Source of the DNA: JACKJP01 sp050249695
GTDB lineage: Bacteria; Pseudomonadota; Alphaproteobacteria; Rhizobiales; Tepidamorphaceae
Reading direction: 5' to 3'
Length of the DNA: 64,000 nucleotides
Assembly (NCBI GenBank): GCA_050249695.1
Contig: JBFWQA010000001.1
Coordinates: 682,001 to 746,000 of the forward strand
The position numbers were made by a program, and so were the translations under genes. The stretch's first letter is position 1, and each line of letters begins with the position of its first letter. The notes under the pieces were generated by a model that was not told the DNA's origin, did no database searches, and saw only the letters and a program-made list of their open reading frames with translations. Positions 31,650-40,784 of the stretch are shown here, one piece after another.

Positions 31650-31675
31650 GCCCGCCCATCTCGGCGGGCTTTTTC
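31650..31675 (+). terminator. Rho-independent terminator
   Basis: GCCCGCC (31650-31656) pairs with GGCGGGC (31663-31669), then TTTTTC. Separates the small membrane-protein genes from structural genes. Confidence 0.85.
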
Positions 31676-31714
31676 ATGTCCTGAAGCAACAGCAACACAG
31701 CAAAGGAACACATC

Positions 31715-32179
31715 ATGAGCTTTTATCCTTCCCTGAAGTCCATCGTCGGCCGGCGTATCGGTCTGGCATCGACCGGCAACCTTGTCGCCAGCCCGAACGG
31801 CAGCGACATCGCCATCACGCCGCCTTGTGTCGATGCTTCGATCACGGTTGGCGCCGAGAATGCGAACGTCCGCCCGATCACGATCCAGCTCAAAGATGCC
31901 AATGGTGATGACATCGCCTACGCCGAGCTGGTGAAGCTCTACGTGTTCACCAACGCGACTCGGCAGGCCCTTGGCACCGGCGGCTCTACCGGCATTGCGA
32001 TCGGCACTGACGGGACGATCCTGATCACCCATACAGCCAAGCTGATCTTCGAACTGATCTCCGAGGCTGACGGGGACATCGATCTGACCTGGACGGACAC
32101 CGGCACGGAGTCTGTGGTGCTGGGCCTGCTGCTGCCGAATGGCCGCTGGGTCATGTCGGACGCTATCGCGAACACCTGA
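31715..32179 (+). CDS. Putative structural or decoration protein
   Basis: 154 aa, beta-rich with no charged helices: NVRPITIQLKDANGDDIAYA, GSTGIAIGTDGTILITHTAK, DIDLTWTDTGTESVVLGLLL. Resembles small phage surface or decoration-type proteins in composition. It precedes a fibre-like gene with 2 bp spacing, which supports a virion role. Confidence 0.55.
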   Translation: MSFYPSLKSIVGRRIGLASTGNLVASPNGSDIAITPPCVDASITVGAENANVRPITIQLKDANGDDIAYAELVKLYVFTNATRQALGTGGSTGIAIGTDGTILITHTAKLIFELISEADGDIDLTWTDTGTESVVLGLLLPNGRWVMSDAIANT

Positions 32180-32181
32180 TA

Positions 32182-32682
32182 ATGGCATTCCTCACCAGCG
32201 CCTCTAGAACGGCGCTAACGAGACAGATCAGGGCGGCCGAAAGCTCGGCAAGGCAGCAAGCCGCCCTGAATGCCTCGATCGCGCAGCGCAAGGCAGAAGA
32301 GGCCGCCGAGACGCTGGACGCGGCCGATGTAGGGCTCGGAAACGTCGACAACACAAGCGACGCCGACAAGCCGATCAGCGACTCGACACAAGCAGCGCTG
32401 AATGCAAAGGCCCCGATCGAAAGCCCGACCTTTTCCGGCACGGTCAATGGCATATCCAAGGGCATGGTCGGCCTCGGCAATGCCGACAATACCGCGGATG
32501 CGGACAAACCGGTCTCCACGGCCCAGCAAACCGCGCTGGACGGCAAGCTGAACACATGGAGTTCCGTACCCGCCTCAGCCTCAGACACCGGCACAGCGGG
32601 TCAGATCGCCCGTGACGCGGACTATGTCTACGTCTGCGTCGCAACCGATACCTGGAAGCGCGCCGCACTGACGACGTGGTAG
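32182..32682 (+). CDS. Short fibre-like protein
   Basis: 166 aa. Two fibre repeats, VGLGNVDNTSDADKPISDST (about 50) and VGLGNADNTADADKPVSTAQ (about 96), flank SPTFSGTVNG. The C-terminus SDTGTAGQIARDADYVYVCV then ATDTWKRAAL is a known phage fibre ending. Too short for a receptor fibre and far from the tailspike, so it could be a head fibre or an accessory spike. Confidence 0.65.
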   Translation: MAFLTSASRTALTRQIRAAESSARQQAALNASIAQRKAEEAAETLDAADVGLGNVDNTSDADKPISDSTQAALNAKAPIESPTFSGTVNGISKGMVGLGNADNTADADKPVSTAQQTALDGKLNTWSSVPASASDTGTAGQIARDADYVYVCVATDTWKRAALTTW

Positions 32683-32705
32683 CGCCGAACCGAAAGGAAT
32701 TCGAC

Positions 32706-32969
32706 ATGGCAGCGAAGAAGAAGGCGGAAAAACCAGCCGCGAAGCAGGAGCAGGCCGCACAGCCCGAACCCCGCAAGATGCTTCTCGGCGTCCCGCATTC
32801 CATTCTCGGCGGCAAGGCCACGGTCCGCTTCACATCGAAGGCAGTCGATGGCCGCACCTACGGCTTTATCGACAGGACCGACGGGTCCCGCGTTGAGCGG
32901 ATACTGGTCAAGGGCTTCGATGAGGCTGAGGCACGCGCCCGCGATCTCGCGGCGAAAGGTGTGATCTGA
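32706..32969 (+). CDS. Hypothetical protein before terminase
   Basis: 87 aa from the ATG at 32706 with AAAGGAA upstream. Lys/Ala-rich N-terminus, then MLLGVPHSILGGKATVRFTS and a C-terminal ARARDLAAKGVI. Function unknown; packaging-block neighbour. Confidence 0.6.
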   Translation: MAAKKKAEKPAAKQEQAAQPEPRKMLLGVPHSILGGKATVRFTSKAVDGRTYGFIDRTDGSRVERILVKGFDEAEARARDLAAKGVI

Positions 32970-32975
32970 GGCGCC

Positions 32976-33509
32976 ATGCCTATTCTCAAGAACCCGAAAC
33001 ATGAAGCCTTTGCCCAAGGGCTGGCGAAGGGCATGTCCGCATCCGAAGCGTATGTGAACGCGGGATACAACGAAAGCAGGTCAGCAGCATCACGGCTGTC
33101 AACAAATGTGAACATAGAGCGGCGAGTAGCCGAATTGGTTGGCAAAAGCGCTGAAAGAGCAGAGGCATCGATAGCCCGCGTGATAGAGGAATTGTGCCGG
33201 CTTGGCTTCTCTGACGTCAGGAAGGTGATGTCGCCCGGTGGAAGCCTCCTGCCGCCGCAGGAATGGGATGATGATCTCGCCGCTGCGATTGCGGGCATTG
33301 AGGTTGTCACCCGCCCGACCGGTGAAAAGGATGCTGACGGTCGCGCTGTCGTCGAGAACGTTCACAAGATCAAGCTCTGGGACAAGAACAGTGCCCTTGA
33401 GAAGTTGGCCAAGCACCTGGGCATGTTTGTCGACAGGGTGGAGCACGCGGGCAAGAACGGAGAACCGATCCAGATCGTCATCGATTCCAAGGACGCGGCG
33501 ATCCTTTGA
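32976..33509 (+). CDS. Terminase small subunit
   Basis: 177 aa. NPKHEAFAQGLAKGMSASEA, YVNAGYNESRSAASRLSTNV is the terminase_2-type N-terminal HTH; RVIEELCRLGFSDVRKVM and KLWDKNSALEKLAKHLGMF are the usual following segments. It recognises phage DNA for packaging and precedes the large subunit by 72 bp. Confidence 0.88.
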   Translation: MPILKNPKHEAFAQGLAKGMSASEAYVNAGYNESRSAASRLSTNVNIERRVAELVGKSAERAEASIARVIEELCRLGFSDVRKVMSPGGSLLPPQEWDDDLAAAIAGIEVVTRPTGEKDADGRAVVENVHKIKLWDKNSALEKLAKHLGMFVDRVEHAGKNGEPIQIVIDSKDAAIL

Positions 33510-33581
33510 CCTATCTCCGGTTGCGGAAAGTGCGAAGTGCTCACAGGGCCAGTACTCCCCATAGGTTGAAATCGGCCTGAA

Positions 33582-34931
33582 ATGACCTTCAAGCTGACGA
33601 CGAAGCAGCAGACGCAGATCGATTTGATTGCGTCCGATGCGACGCACATCATGGCTTATGGCGGGTCCAGATCGGGAAAGACCTTCGGCTTTGTCCGTGC
33701 GGTCCTGATCCGGGCGCTGGCGCACAAGAGCCGGCACGCGATGCTCCGCTACCGGTTCAATCACATCAAGGCTTCGATCGTTCTCGACACGCTCCCCGCT
33801 GTGTTGGAGGCGTGTTTTCCCGGTGTGTCGGAACAAAGCCGTCTCGACAAGACGGACTGGTATCTGACCTTGCCGAACGGCTCGGAAGTCTGGTTCGGCG
33901 GGCTGGACGACAAGGAACGCACGGAAAAGATTCTCGGCCAAGAATACGCCACGATCTATCTCAACGAGTGTTCGCAGATCCCCTATGCGTCCCGCAACAT
34001 GGCGATGACACGCCTTGCGCAGAAAACACCGTTGCGGCTCAAGGCCTATTACGACTGCAATCCACCGGGCCAGGCGCACTGGACCTACCGGCTGTTTGTC
34101 GAGAAGCGCGACCCGGACAGACGCACGGCGCTGGCAAACCCGGAGAACTATGCCGCGCTGGTCATGAACCCGAAGGACAACGCGGCGAACCTGCCGGAGT
34201 CCTATCTGCGCGAACTGCAGGGCATGTCCGAGGCGATGCGCCGGCGCTTCTGGCTGGGGCAATTCGCGGACACATCGGATTCGGCGCTGTGGACGCTGGA
34301 ACTGCTGGACCAGCAGCGGATCATGGACGGAGCATTGCCCGAAATGGTCCGGATCGTGGTTGCTGTCGATCCCTCTGGCGTGAGGGGCGAGGAAGACGAG
34401 CGCAGCGATGAGGTCGGCATCATCGTTGTCGGCCTTGGCAAGGATGGCCGGGGCTATGTGCTGGAAGACCTGTCCGGCCGTATGGCGCCGGCGGGCTGGG
34501 GTGACGCGGTTATCTCGGCCTTCGATCGCCACGACGCCGATTGTGTCGTTGCTGAATCCAATTTCGGCGGGGCGATGGTGGAGGACATCATCAAGTCCGC
34601 TGCGTCGCGCCGTGTCGGCTCTGCCGTGCCGTTCCGCGAGGTTCACGCCAGCCGGGGCAAGATCGTCCGGGCAGAACCGATATCCGCCCTGTTCGAGCAG
34701 CAGAAGGTTTCCATGGTCGGGCTGTTCCCGGAACTGGAAGACCAGCTCTGCGCCATGACCACGGCGGGCTATGTCGGCTCCCGGTCTCCGGATCGGGCCG
34801 ATGCCATGATCTGGGGCCTTTCCGCGCTGTTCCCCGGCATGACGAAGCGCAATGCCGGCGCGCTGGGGCGGCCACCACCGGTGGTCAAGCTCGGCTATTC
34901 GAACATGAAATCGAGAAGGAGGCACGCATGA
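33582..34931 (+). CDS. Terminase large subunit
   Basis: 449 aa. ATPase domain: Walker A GGSRSGKT (27-34), Walker B ATIYLNE (about 125-131). RNase H-like nuclease: VAVDPSG (about 263), VAESNFGG and SPDRADAMIWGL (about 408-419), giving the three acidic residues. It packages and cuts DNA at the portal. Ends with ATGA overlap to a membrane-protein gene. Confidence 0.95.
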   Translation: MTFKLTTKQQTQIDLIASDATHIMAYGGSRSGKTFGFVRAVLIRALAHKSRHAMLRYRFNHIKASIVLDTLPAVLEACFPGVSEQSRLDKTDWYLTLPNGSEVWFGGLDDKERTEKILGQEYATIYLNECSQIPYASRNMAMTRLAQKTPLRLKAYYDCNPPGQAHWTYRLFVEKRDPDRRTALANPENYAALVMNPKDNAANLPESYLRELQGMSEAMRRRFWLGQFADTSDSALWTLELLDQQRIMDGALPEMVRIVVAVDPSGVRGEEDERSDEVGIIVVGLGKDGRGYVLEDLSGRMAPAGWGDAVISAFDRHDADCVVAESNFGGAMVEDIIKSAASRRVGSAVPFREVHASRGKIVRAEPISALFEQQKVSMVGLFPELEDQLCAMTTAGYVGSRSPDRADAMIWGLSALFPGMTKRNAGALGRPPPVVKLGYSNMKSRRRHA

Positions 34932-35167
34932 ACCTCAACACAGCGAGCGCGGTGTTTCTGCTGATAATCGCTGGTGCAGGCATCGCGACCGGAAACCCGG
35001 CGACATACCTGTTGGCGGCCATCTCAGCTGGCCTGGCTGTCGTCGTCGAGGAAATGCGCAATCAGTGGGAGGCATTCCCCGCGTTTCACGCGATGCCCGG
35101 CATCATCGCCATTTTGGCGGCTGCCTCATGGGGTGTCGCAGTTATGTCCTTTCTCAGCCTGATCTGA
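34928..35167 (+). CDS. 79-aa membrane protein in the packaging block
   Basis: Two to three hydrophobic segments: AVFLLIIAGAGIATG, YLLAAISAGLAVVVEEM, GIIAILAAASWGVAVMSFLS. Overlaps terL by 4 bp. Function unknown. Confidence 0.6.
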   Translation: MNLNTASAVFLLIIAGAGIATGNPATYLLAAISAGLAVVVEEMRNQWEAFPAFHAMPGIIAILAAASWGVAVMSFLSLI

Positions 35168-35178
35168 AGGAGATTCAC

Positions 35179-35364
35179 ATGGGCAATCTGTTCGGTGGGC
35201 CAAAACCCACGCTTGAGAAGAAGACCCGGATGCCGGACTCGGAAGACCCGTCCATCCTTGCCGAGCGCCGCAAGAAGGTGGCGGAGCAGCGCATGCGTGG
35301 CGGCCGTGACAGCACGATCATGTCGGACAACCTGTCCGGTGCCCAAGGCAAGCTGGGCGCCTGA
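35179..35364 (+). CDS. 61-aa hypothetical head-region protein
   Basis: Starts at the ATG at 35179 with AAGGAG upstream. MGNLFGGPKPTLEKKTRMPD then a charged helix ILAERRKKVAEQRMRGGRD. Common small neighbour of podovirus portal genes. Function unknown. Confidence 0.65.
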   Translation: MGNLFGGPKPTLEKKTRMPDSEDPSILAERRKKVAEQRMRGGRDSTIMSDNLSGAQGKLGA

Positions 35365-35366
35365 GC

Positions 35367-35645
35367 ATGGCAGCTATCGACGTCAAGCTGAGCCGGGACC
35401 ATCGCGAGCTCATGCTGTCGATCGGTGATGTCATCGCGGCCCATACCGCGAAGTCACCGATGACGGTTGAGGCCATCGTTGGCGTGCTCGGCTTCTGTGC
35501 CGGGGCTGCCATCGTCCGTGGCGAGGCATCGGATCGCAAGCGCCGTGATCTTCGCTCCATCGCGGCCGGCAATATCGACAACGGCATGGATGCAATGCGA
35601 CGGGCCACGACCGGCTCCCGCATCATACTGCCGGGGATGAATTGA
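35367..35645 (+). CDS. 92-aa hypothetical head-region protein
   Basis: Begins two bp after the preceding stop. MAAIDVKLSRDHRELMLSIG then VEAIVGVLGFCAGAAIVRGE, with one weakly hydrophobic stretch. No family known. Confidence 0.6.
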   Translation: MAAIDVKLSRDHRELMLSIGDVIAAHTAKSPMTVEAIVGVLGFCAGAAIVRGEASDRKRRDLRSIAAGNIDNGMDAMRRATTGSRIILPGMN

Positions 35646-35652
35646 TCGACTG

Positions 35653-37296
35653 ATGCCCATTTCCCCGTCCATCACGACCATCATCGAGGCCGGTAACAGG
35701 CTCTTTGAGGAAAGAAAGCCGTTGCTCCTGCACTGGCAGGAACTGGCGGAGCATTTCTACTTCGAACGGGCCGACTTCACCGTGCTCAACAGCATCGGTG
35801 CGGACTATGCCGCCAATGCCATGACATCGGTGCCGGCGCTGGCACGGCGCGAGATGGGCAATCTGTACCGCGCCATGCTTCGCCCGCTCAATTTCTTCGA
35901 GATCAAGGCGACCGACGACGAACGCAACGATCAGGACGATGCCAGGGTCTGGCTAGAATACGCGACCAAGGTCATGCGCGCCGCGATGTATCGCAGGGGC
36001 GGCAACTTCACCCGCGCCACCGTGACCGGCGATCATGACCATGTCACCTTCGGTCAATGCGCGATCGAGGTCTGCCCGACACCGGAACGCGACGCGCTCT
36101 ACTACCGGACATGGCATCTTCGCGATGTGGTCTGGTCCGAAGACTATGCCGGCGCGGTGCAGGACATCCATCGCAAGACCGAGATCACATTGCGCATGCT
36201 GGTGCAGCGCTTCGGCGACAAGGTGCCACAGAAATTGCGCGACGAAGCGGAGAAGAACCCGTTCCGCAAGATTGAGGCGCGGCATGTCGTTGTCCCGGCC
36301 GATGCCTACGACTTCGGCGCGCTGAAGATCAGGCCGGGCCATCGCTGGGTATCGATCTGGACCCTGCCGAAGGAAGACGTGACGCTTGAACAGGTGCCCC
36401 GGTCGTTCCGTGGCTATGTCGTGCCCCGTGCGGATACTGTCTCCGGCTCGCAATATGCCCGGTCGCCGTTCACGTCGATCATTCTGCCCGATGCGCGCAC
36501 CAAGATGGCGATTGAGCGCATCCTGCTTGAAGCGGGCGAAAAGGCCATCGACCCGCCGATGGTTGGTGTCGAGGATGTGTTCCGCTCCGATATCGGGCTC
36601 TATGCCGGCGGCCTGACGCTGATCGACCGGGACTACGACGAGAAGACCGGTGAGGCGCTGCGGCCGGTGAATGCCGACTACTCAGGCCTACCCTTCGGCG
36701 AGAACATGTCGGAACGCTACGACATGGTGATCCGCGAAGGCATGATGCTGACCAAGATCAATTTGCCCGATACCTCGAACATGACGGCGTACCAGGTCCG
36801 CAAGATCATGGAACAGCACATGCGGGCGCATATCCCGATGTTTGAGCCCGTCGAGGTCGAATACAACGAGCCGCTTTGTTCCGAGACTTTCGACGTGATG
36901 CGCAGCATGGGGGCTTTCCCGGCCAGCGAAATTCCGGAACCGCTTCGCGGCGCCGATGTTGAGTTCTCATTCCAGTCCCCGTTGAAGGACATCGAGAACG
37001 ACGGCAAGGCCCAGAAGCTTCAGGAAGGCATGGCCGTGGTGCAGATCGCGGCGTCGTTCGATCCCAGCGTCGCCGAGATGGTCGATCCGATGGAGATCAC
37101 CCGCGACACGCTCGAAGCCATCGGCTGGCCCACGGACTGGACGCGCAACAAGGACGAGATCGCGGCGCGGGTACAGGCCAAGGCGGAACAGATGGCGGCC
37201 GAGAAAATGGCGGCCGAAGCGGCAGGGGCAGCGGATGCGGCCGGCAAGGCTGCACCGATGGTCAAGGCCATTGCTGATGCAGGGCGTGCGGCGTGA
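35653..37296 (+). CDS. T7-type portal (head-tail connector) protein
   Basis: 547 aa, the size of the T7 gp8 family. Early NRLFEERKPLLLHWQELAEH, the ALARREMGNLYRAMLRP region, FGQCAIEVCPTPERDALYYR, HRKTEITLRMLVQRFGDKVP and the helical LPDTSNMTAYQVRKIMEQHM are typical head-tail connector segments. Ala/Met/Glu-rich tail. Forms the dodecameric DNA channel. Marks the virion as podovirus-type. Confidence 0.92.
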   Translation: MPISPSITTIIEAGNRLFEERKPLLLHWQELAEHFYFERADFTVLNSIGADYAANAMTSVPALARREMGNLYRAMLRPLNFFEIKATDDERNDQDDARVWLEYATKVMRAAMYRRGGNFTRATVTGDHDHVTFGQCAIEVCPTPERDALYYRTWHLRDVVWSEDYAGAVQDIHRKTEITLRMLVQRFGDKVPQKLRDEAEKNPFRKIEARHVVVPADAYDFGALKIRPGHRWVSIWTLPKEDVTLEQVPRSFRGYVVPRADTVSGSQYARSPFTSIILPDARTKMAIERILLEAGEKAIDPPMVGVEDVFRSDIGLYAGGLTLIDRDYDEKTGEALRPVNADYSGLPFGENMSERYDMVIREGMMLTKINLPDTSNMTAYQVRKIMEQHMRAHIPMFEPVEVEYNEPLCSETFDVMRSMGAFPASEIPEPLRGADVEFSFQSPLKDIENDGKAQKLQEGMAVVQIAASFDPSVAEMVDPMEITRDTLEAIGWPTDWTRNKDEIAARVQAKAEQMAAEKMAAEAAGAADAAGKAAPMVKAIADAGRAA

Positions 37297-37568
37297 AGCT
37301 TCCCGATGCCCCGGTATTCAAGCCGGCGCCATATACCATCGAGACTGCACGCGCCCTGAAGGCCATCGCTGCGGGGACGGCAAGCCCGGAGCAGCAGAAA
37401 ACAGGACTGAACTGGATCTGCGAGAAAGCAGGCGGGTTCTTCGATGATGCGATGCAGCCCGGCATGCCCGATGCCACGCACTACATGTCCGGTCGGCGGT
37501 CGGTGACGATCCAGATCAGGCACATCCTTCAAGTCAAGATTCACAACTCGGAAAAGGAAACCGAATGA
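37293..37568 (+). CDS. Bbp19-like structural protein
   Basis: 91 aa. ARALKAIAAGTASPEQQKTG, DATHYMSGRRSVTIQIRHIL follow the pattern of the small Bbp19-type domain found next to podovirus portals (helix, then GRRxVxxxIxxxL). Overlaps the portal and scaffold genes by 4 bp. Assignment tentative. Confidence 0.6.
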   Translation: MKLPDAPVFKPAPYTIETARALKAIAAGTASPEQQKTGLNWICEKAGGFFDDAMQPGMPDATHYMSGRRSVTIQIRHILQVKIHNSEKETE

Positions 37569-38569
37569 CGGATGCAGTCGATACGGCGGCGCCCGCGGCT
37601 GATGCCGCGCCTCCCGCAGCCGATCAGAACCCTGCTGATCCCGCAGACAAGGCCGCTGAGCCGCAGAAAGGGGCTGACCCTTCCCCTGAACCGGACAAAG
37701 GCGGGAAGGCTCCTGAGAAGGGCGCAGACCCGCTTGCCAGTGGCAACGATCCCGATCCGAAGTCACCGGCGCCGCAAAAATGGCCCGACGATTGGCGTCA
37801 GCAGATCGCCGGCGACGACAAGAAGGCTCTTGAACGCCTGAGCCGTTATGACGGTCCCGCCGCTGTCGCCAAGGCGCTCATGGAGGCTCAGGACAAGATC
37901 AGGTCCGGCCTGAAGCCGAAGGAGCGGCCCGGCGAGAAGGCGACCGAGGAAGAGATTGCCTCGTATCGCAAGGAAGCCGGTATTCCGGAAACGGTCGATG
38001 ACTATGTCGCGGCAATCGAACTGCCGGACAAGCGTCAGATCGGGGATGAGGACAAGCCCGTTATCGCGGCGTTTGCCGAGCGGGCGCACAAGATGAACCT
38101 GCCGCCCAAAGACATGGCCGGACTCGTCGACGAGTACTACGCGATCCAGGAAGAGCAGGCCGTGCTTCGGGCGGAAAAGGATGCCGACTTCAAGGCCGCT
38201 TCGATGCAGGCGCTCCGCGAGGAATATGGCGGCGAGTTCAAGGCCAACATCAACGCGATGCGGCCCTATTTCGAGAGTGTCGACAGCGAGTTGTTCGACA
38301 ATCTGATGGGCGGCAGACTGGCTGACGGATCGAAAGTCGGCGATCACCCGGCCATCGTGAAGTTCTTCGTCGCCAAGGCGCTTCAGGAAAATCCCGCCGC
38401 CACGATCGTTCCGGCCGGCGGCAATCAGGTCGAAACGATCGAAGCCGAGATCAAGGCGCTGACGAAGCGCATGGGCGAGGATCGCGACGCCTGGTTTAAG
38501 GATGCCGCCGCTCAGAAGCGGCTTCAGCAGCTCTATGACGCTCAGGAGAAGTTGGGCGGCAAGAAGTAA
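37565..38569 (+). CDS. Capsid scaffolding protein
   Basis: 334 aa. The first 90 residues are Pro/Ala/Asp-rich disorder, then WPDDWRQQIAGDDKKALERL, YRKEAGIPETVDDYVAAIEL and a helical C-terminal half with EAEIKALTKRMGEDRDAWFK. Acidic, helical and directly before the capsid gene, as in T7 gp9-like scaffolds. Confidence 0.8.
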   Translation: MTDAVDTAAPAADAAPPAADQNPADPADKAAEPQKGADPSPEPDKGGKAPEKGADPLASGNDPDPKSPAPQKWPDDWRQQIAGDDKKALERLSRYDGPAAVAKALMEAQDKIRSGLKPKERPGEKATEEEIASYRKEAGIPETVDDYVAAIELPDKRQIGDEDKPVIAAFAERAHKMNLPPKDMAGLVDEYYAIQEEQAVLRAEKDADFKAASMQALREEYGGEFKANINAMRPYFESVDSELFDNLMGGRLADGSKVGDHPAIVKFFVAKALQENPAATIVPAGGNQVETIEAEIKALTKRMGEDRDAWFKDAAAQKRLQQLYDAQEKLGGKK

Positions 38570-38571
38570 TT

Positions 38572-38585
38572 CCGTCTTCGGACGG
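38572..38585. other. TTCG tetraloop hairpin before the capsid gene
   Basis: CCGTC-TTCG-GACGG three bp after the scaffold stop, without a T-run. Likely an mRNA-stabilising or processing hairpin that lifts capsid mRNA. About 180 bp of non-coding leader follow before the capsid ATG. Confidence 0.6.
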
Positions 38586-38765
38586 CATCTATCGGCTCTT
38601 CAGACCCGGCTATCCCGCTGACGCGGCCCCGGTGACAAAGGCCACCTAACCCACCAAAGCAAAGCCCCGAAAGGCAGCACGCCGGCCCCGCAAGGCTACC
38701 CCGGCAACGCTCCCGCTCGGCCACCCTGACGCTGCGGTTCCCCAACGCCAATTTGGAGAACCCCA

Positions 38766-39605
38766 ATGGCAGACACTGCATTTCAGAAACAGTACCGACA
38801 GGAATTCATTGCTGGATTCGAGTTCGGTCAATCCATGCTCCGTTCGACCTGCACGACCGAGATGGTCCGGCAGGGCAACGAGGCGATCTTCCTTGTCGCT
38901 GACACCAACGGCGCCGAAGCGGTCACGCGCGGCGTCAACGGCCTGATCCCGGCCCGTGCCGACAACCTGACGCAGCTCACCGCGACGCTGACGGAATGGC
39001 ACGACAAGCCCCGGCGCACCCGCTTCAACATCTTCGGGTCGCAGGGCAATGGCCGCAAGATCCTTCAGGACGGCACCGTCAAGGTGATGAACCGCAAGAT
39101 CGATGACACGATCCTGACGGAGCTCAATACCGCGACGAACGACACCGGCACGGCCACCACGGCCTCGCTGGCGCTCGTTGCCAAGGCCAAAGCAATTCTC
39201 GGCGTCAACGACGTCCCGACCGAGGAAGAGGACAACATGTTCGGCGTACTGTCGCCGAGCGCGGAAGCCTATCTCCTGCAGGACGATGGCTACTCGTCGG
39301 CCGACTATGTCGACATGAAGCCGCTCGTTGGCCCCGCCCGCAAGATGCGTCGCTGGGCCGGCATCAACTGGATGGTTCATTCCCGTGTTCCGGGTGTGGG
39401 CACCAGTGCCGAGAAGCTGTTCGTCTACCATCGGTCGGCGATCGGTCACGCCGCGGACACGGAGAATGTCTCCGCGATCCCCGGCTACAACGAGGAAGAG
39501 GATTACTACTGGGCAAGGACTTCCTTGTTCATGGGGTCCAAGCTTCTTCAGAACTCCGGTGTCTGCGTCATCAATCATGATGGCTCGGCTCACGCCGCGT
39601 CGTAA
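38766..39605 (+). CDS. Major capsid protein
   Basis: 279 aa. FIAGFEFGQSMLRSTCTTEM, KPRRTRFNIFGSQGNGRKIL, LSPSAEAYLLQDDGYSSADY, KMRRWAGINWMVHSRVPGVG and YYWARTSLFMGSKLLQNSGV are characteristic of the Phage_capsid_2 family of podoviruses. GGAGAACCCC precedes the ATG. Forms the icosahedral shell. Confidence 0.9.
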   Translation: MADTAFQKQYRQEFIAGFEFGQSMLRSTCTTEMVRQGNEAIFLVADTNGAEAVTRGVNGLIPARADNLTQLTATLTEWHDKPRRTRFNIFGSQGNGRKILQDGTVKVMNRKIDDTILTELNTATNDTGTATTASLALVAKAKAILGVNDVPTEEEDNMFGVLSPSAEAYLLQDDGYSSADYVDMKPLVGPARKMRRWAGINWMVHSRVPGVGTSAEKLFVYHRSAIGHAADTENVSAIPGYNEEEDYYWARTSLFMGSKLLQNSGVCVINHDGSAHAAS

Positions 39606-39617
39606 GGAGGCTGGAAC

Positions 39618-39878
39618 ATGGCTTACTCGACTTCAAACCCTCCGCAGCTGGTTTCCCAGGGCGTCGGCGGCAACGGCAAGATGTGGCTGTACAAGTCCGC
39701 TGATGCCGAGGCCACGTTCGATGATACCGACTACATCACGAACGCATCCGATCTGGGCATGACCACGGGCGACTTCGTCCATGTCATCGACTCCACCAAT
39801 GGCCTCGCAACGATTGTGCAGGTCACGGTGGACGCCGACGGCAACGGCACGCTGAGCGCCCTGACGGCCATCACCTGA
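39618..39878 (+). CDS. Small structural protein after capsid
   Basis: 86 aa, beta-rich: GGNGKMWLYKSADAEATFDD, GDFVHVIDSTNGLATIVQVT. GGAGG upstream. Small head-stabilising or decoration-type protein by context. Confidence 0.65.
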   Translation: MAYSTSNPPQLVSQGVGGNGKMWLYKSADAEATFDDTDYITNASDLGMTTGDFVHVIDSTNGLATIVQVTVDADGNGTLSALTAIT

Positions 39879-39894
39879 GGCTGACGAAACAGGG

Positions 39895-39928
39895 GCGGGG
39901 GCTTTGTGCTCCCGCTCTTTTCGCTTTT
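39895..39928 (+). terminator. Possible terminator after the capsid pair
   Basis: GCGGG (39895-39899) pairs with CCCGC (39911-39915), followed by TCTTTTCGCTTTT. Short stem, probably partial, which would make capsid transcripts more abundant than downstream ones. Confidence 0.55.
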
Positions 39929-39949
39929 CCGCGACAAGGATAACCCGAC

Positions 39950-40324
39950 ATGAACATCCCCATTGTGGCGGGTGATCCCGCTGCGACGCGCGCGACCCCC
40001 GTCGTGCAGGTCGATCCTGCCGGCCTTCCGGTCGGCGGCACCGAATATGAAACCGTCGCCGCTTCCCAGACCGATCAGGCGCTGGGCGCTACCGGCGCGG
40101 CCGGTGATTTCCTCTCCCATCTTCTCGTCGTCGTCGCCACGGCCGCGACCGCCGCTGTCTCGATCAAGGACGGCGCCGGCTCCGCGATCGCCGTTTTCCC
40201 GAATAGTCCCGGTGGTGGCGTCGGCACCTATTACGTCCCGATCGGGGCGCGTTCGTCTGCCGGGGCATGGTCTGTCACGACCGGCGCCGGCGTTTCAGTC
40301 GTTGCCGTCGGCAACTTCACCTAA
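39950..40324 (+). CDS. Small structural protein
   Basis: 124 aa, beta-rich and low in charge: TVAASQTDQALGATGAAGDF, LSHLLVVVATAATAAVSIKD, GVGTYYVPIGARSSAGAWSV. Resembles head decoration proteins. Function by context only. Confidence 0.6.
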   Translation: MNIPIVAGDPAATRATPVVQVDPAGLPVGGTEYETVAASQTDQALGATGAAGDFLSHLLVVVATAATAAVSIKDGAGSAIAVFPNSPGGGVGTYYVPIGARSSAGAWSVTTGAGVSVVAVGNFT

Positions 40325-40335
40325 AGGAACCCGTC

Positions 40336-40764
40336 ATGACCGCAATCATCGGCAACCGCTTCAAGCTCGCCGAATATGTCCGCAATACCTGGCACGTCAC
40401 GCCGAAGCCGGAAGACGAGCCGAAAGACCTTCTGGACCCGAAATGGTGGGTCCATGTCAGCCAGAACCTGAAGGCGGGCGACCGGATCGAGGCCTTCGCA
40501 GAGACAAGGGAATGGTATGCCGAGGGCGTCGTGCTCGATGCCGGGGTGTGGGGCGCCAAAATTGCTCTCACGCTGGGGCCGGTAAAGCTGGCCAATGACG
40601 CCGTGGTCGAGGCCCCCGAGGAATATGCCGTGCAATGGGGCGGGCCGTCCGCGAAATGGCGCGTGGTCCGCGTCGCCGACAAGACCGTGCTCCGCGACCA
40701 GTTGGGGTCCAAGGAAGAAGCGGCGTCCTACATCAAGTCGCATCGCAAGGCCATGGCGGCCTGA
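40336..40764 (+). CDS. Hypothetical structural-region protein
   Basis: 142 aa from the ATG at 40336 with AAAGGAA upstream. NRFKLAEYVRNTWHVTPKPE, WWVHVSQNLKAGDRIEAFAE, EYAVQWGGPSAKWRVVRVAD. Conserved small protein between capsid and tail genes of such phages. Function unknown. Confidence 0.65.
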   Translation: MTAIIGNRFKLAEYVRNTWHVTPKPEDEPKDLLDPKWWVHVSQNLKAGDRIEAFAETREWYAEGVVLDAGVWGAKIALTLGPVKLANDAVVEAPEEYAVQWGGPSAKWRVVRVADKTVLRDQLGSKEEAASYIKSHRKAMAA

Positions 40765-40784
40765 TCTGATCCGAGGCTGCATCG

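Noticed and set aside
33099..34925. 608-codon ORF antisense to terminase
   Set aside because: A high-GC shadow of the terminase genes, whose motifs are clear on the plus strand.
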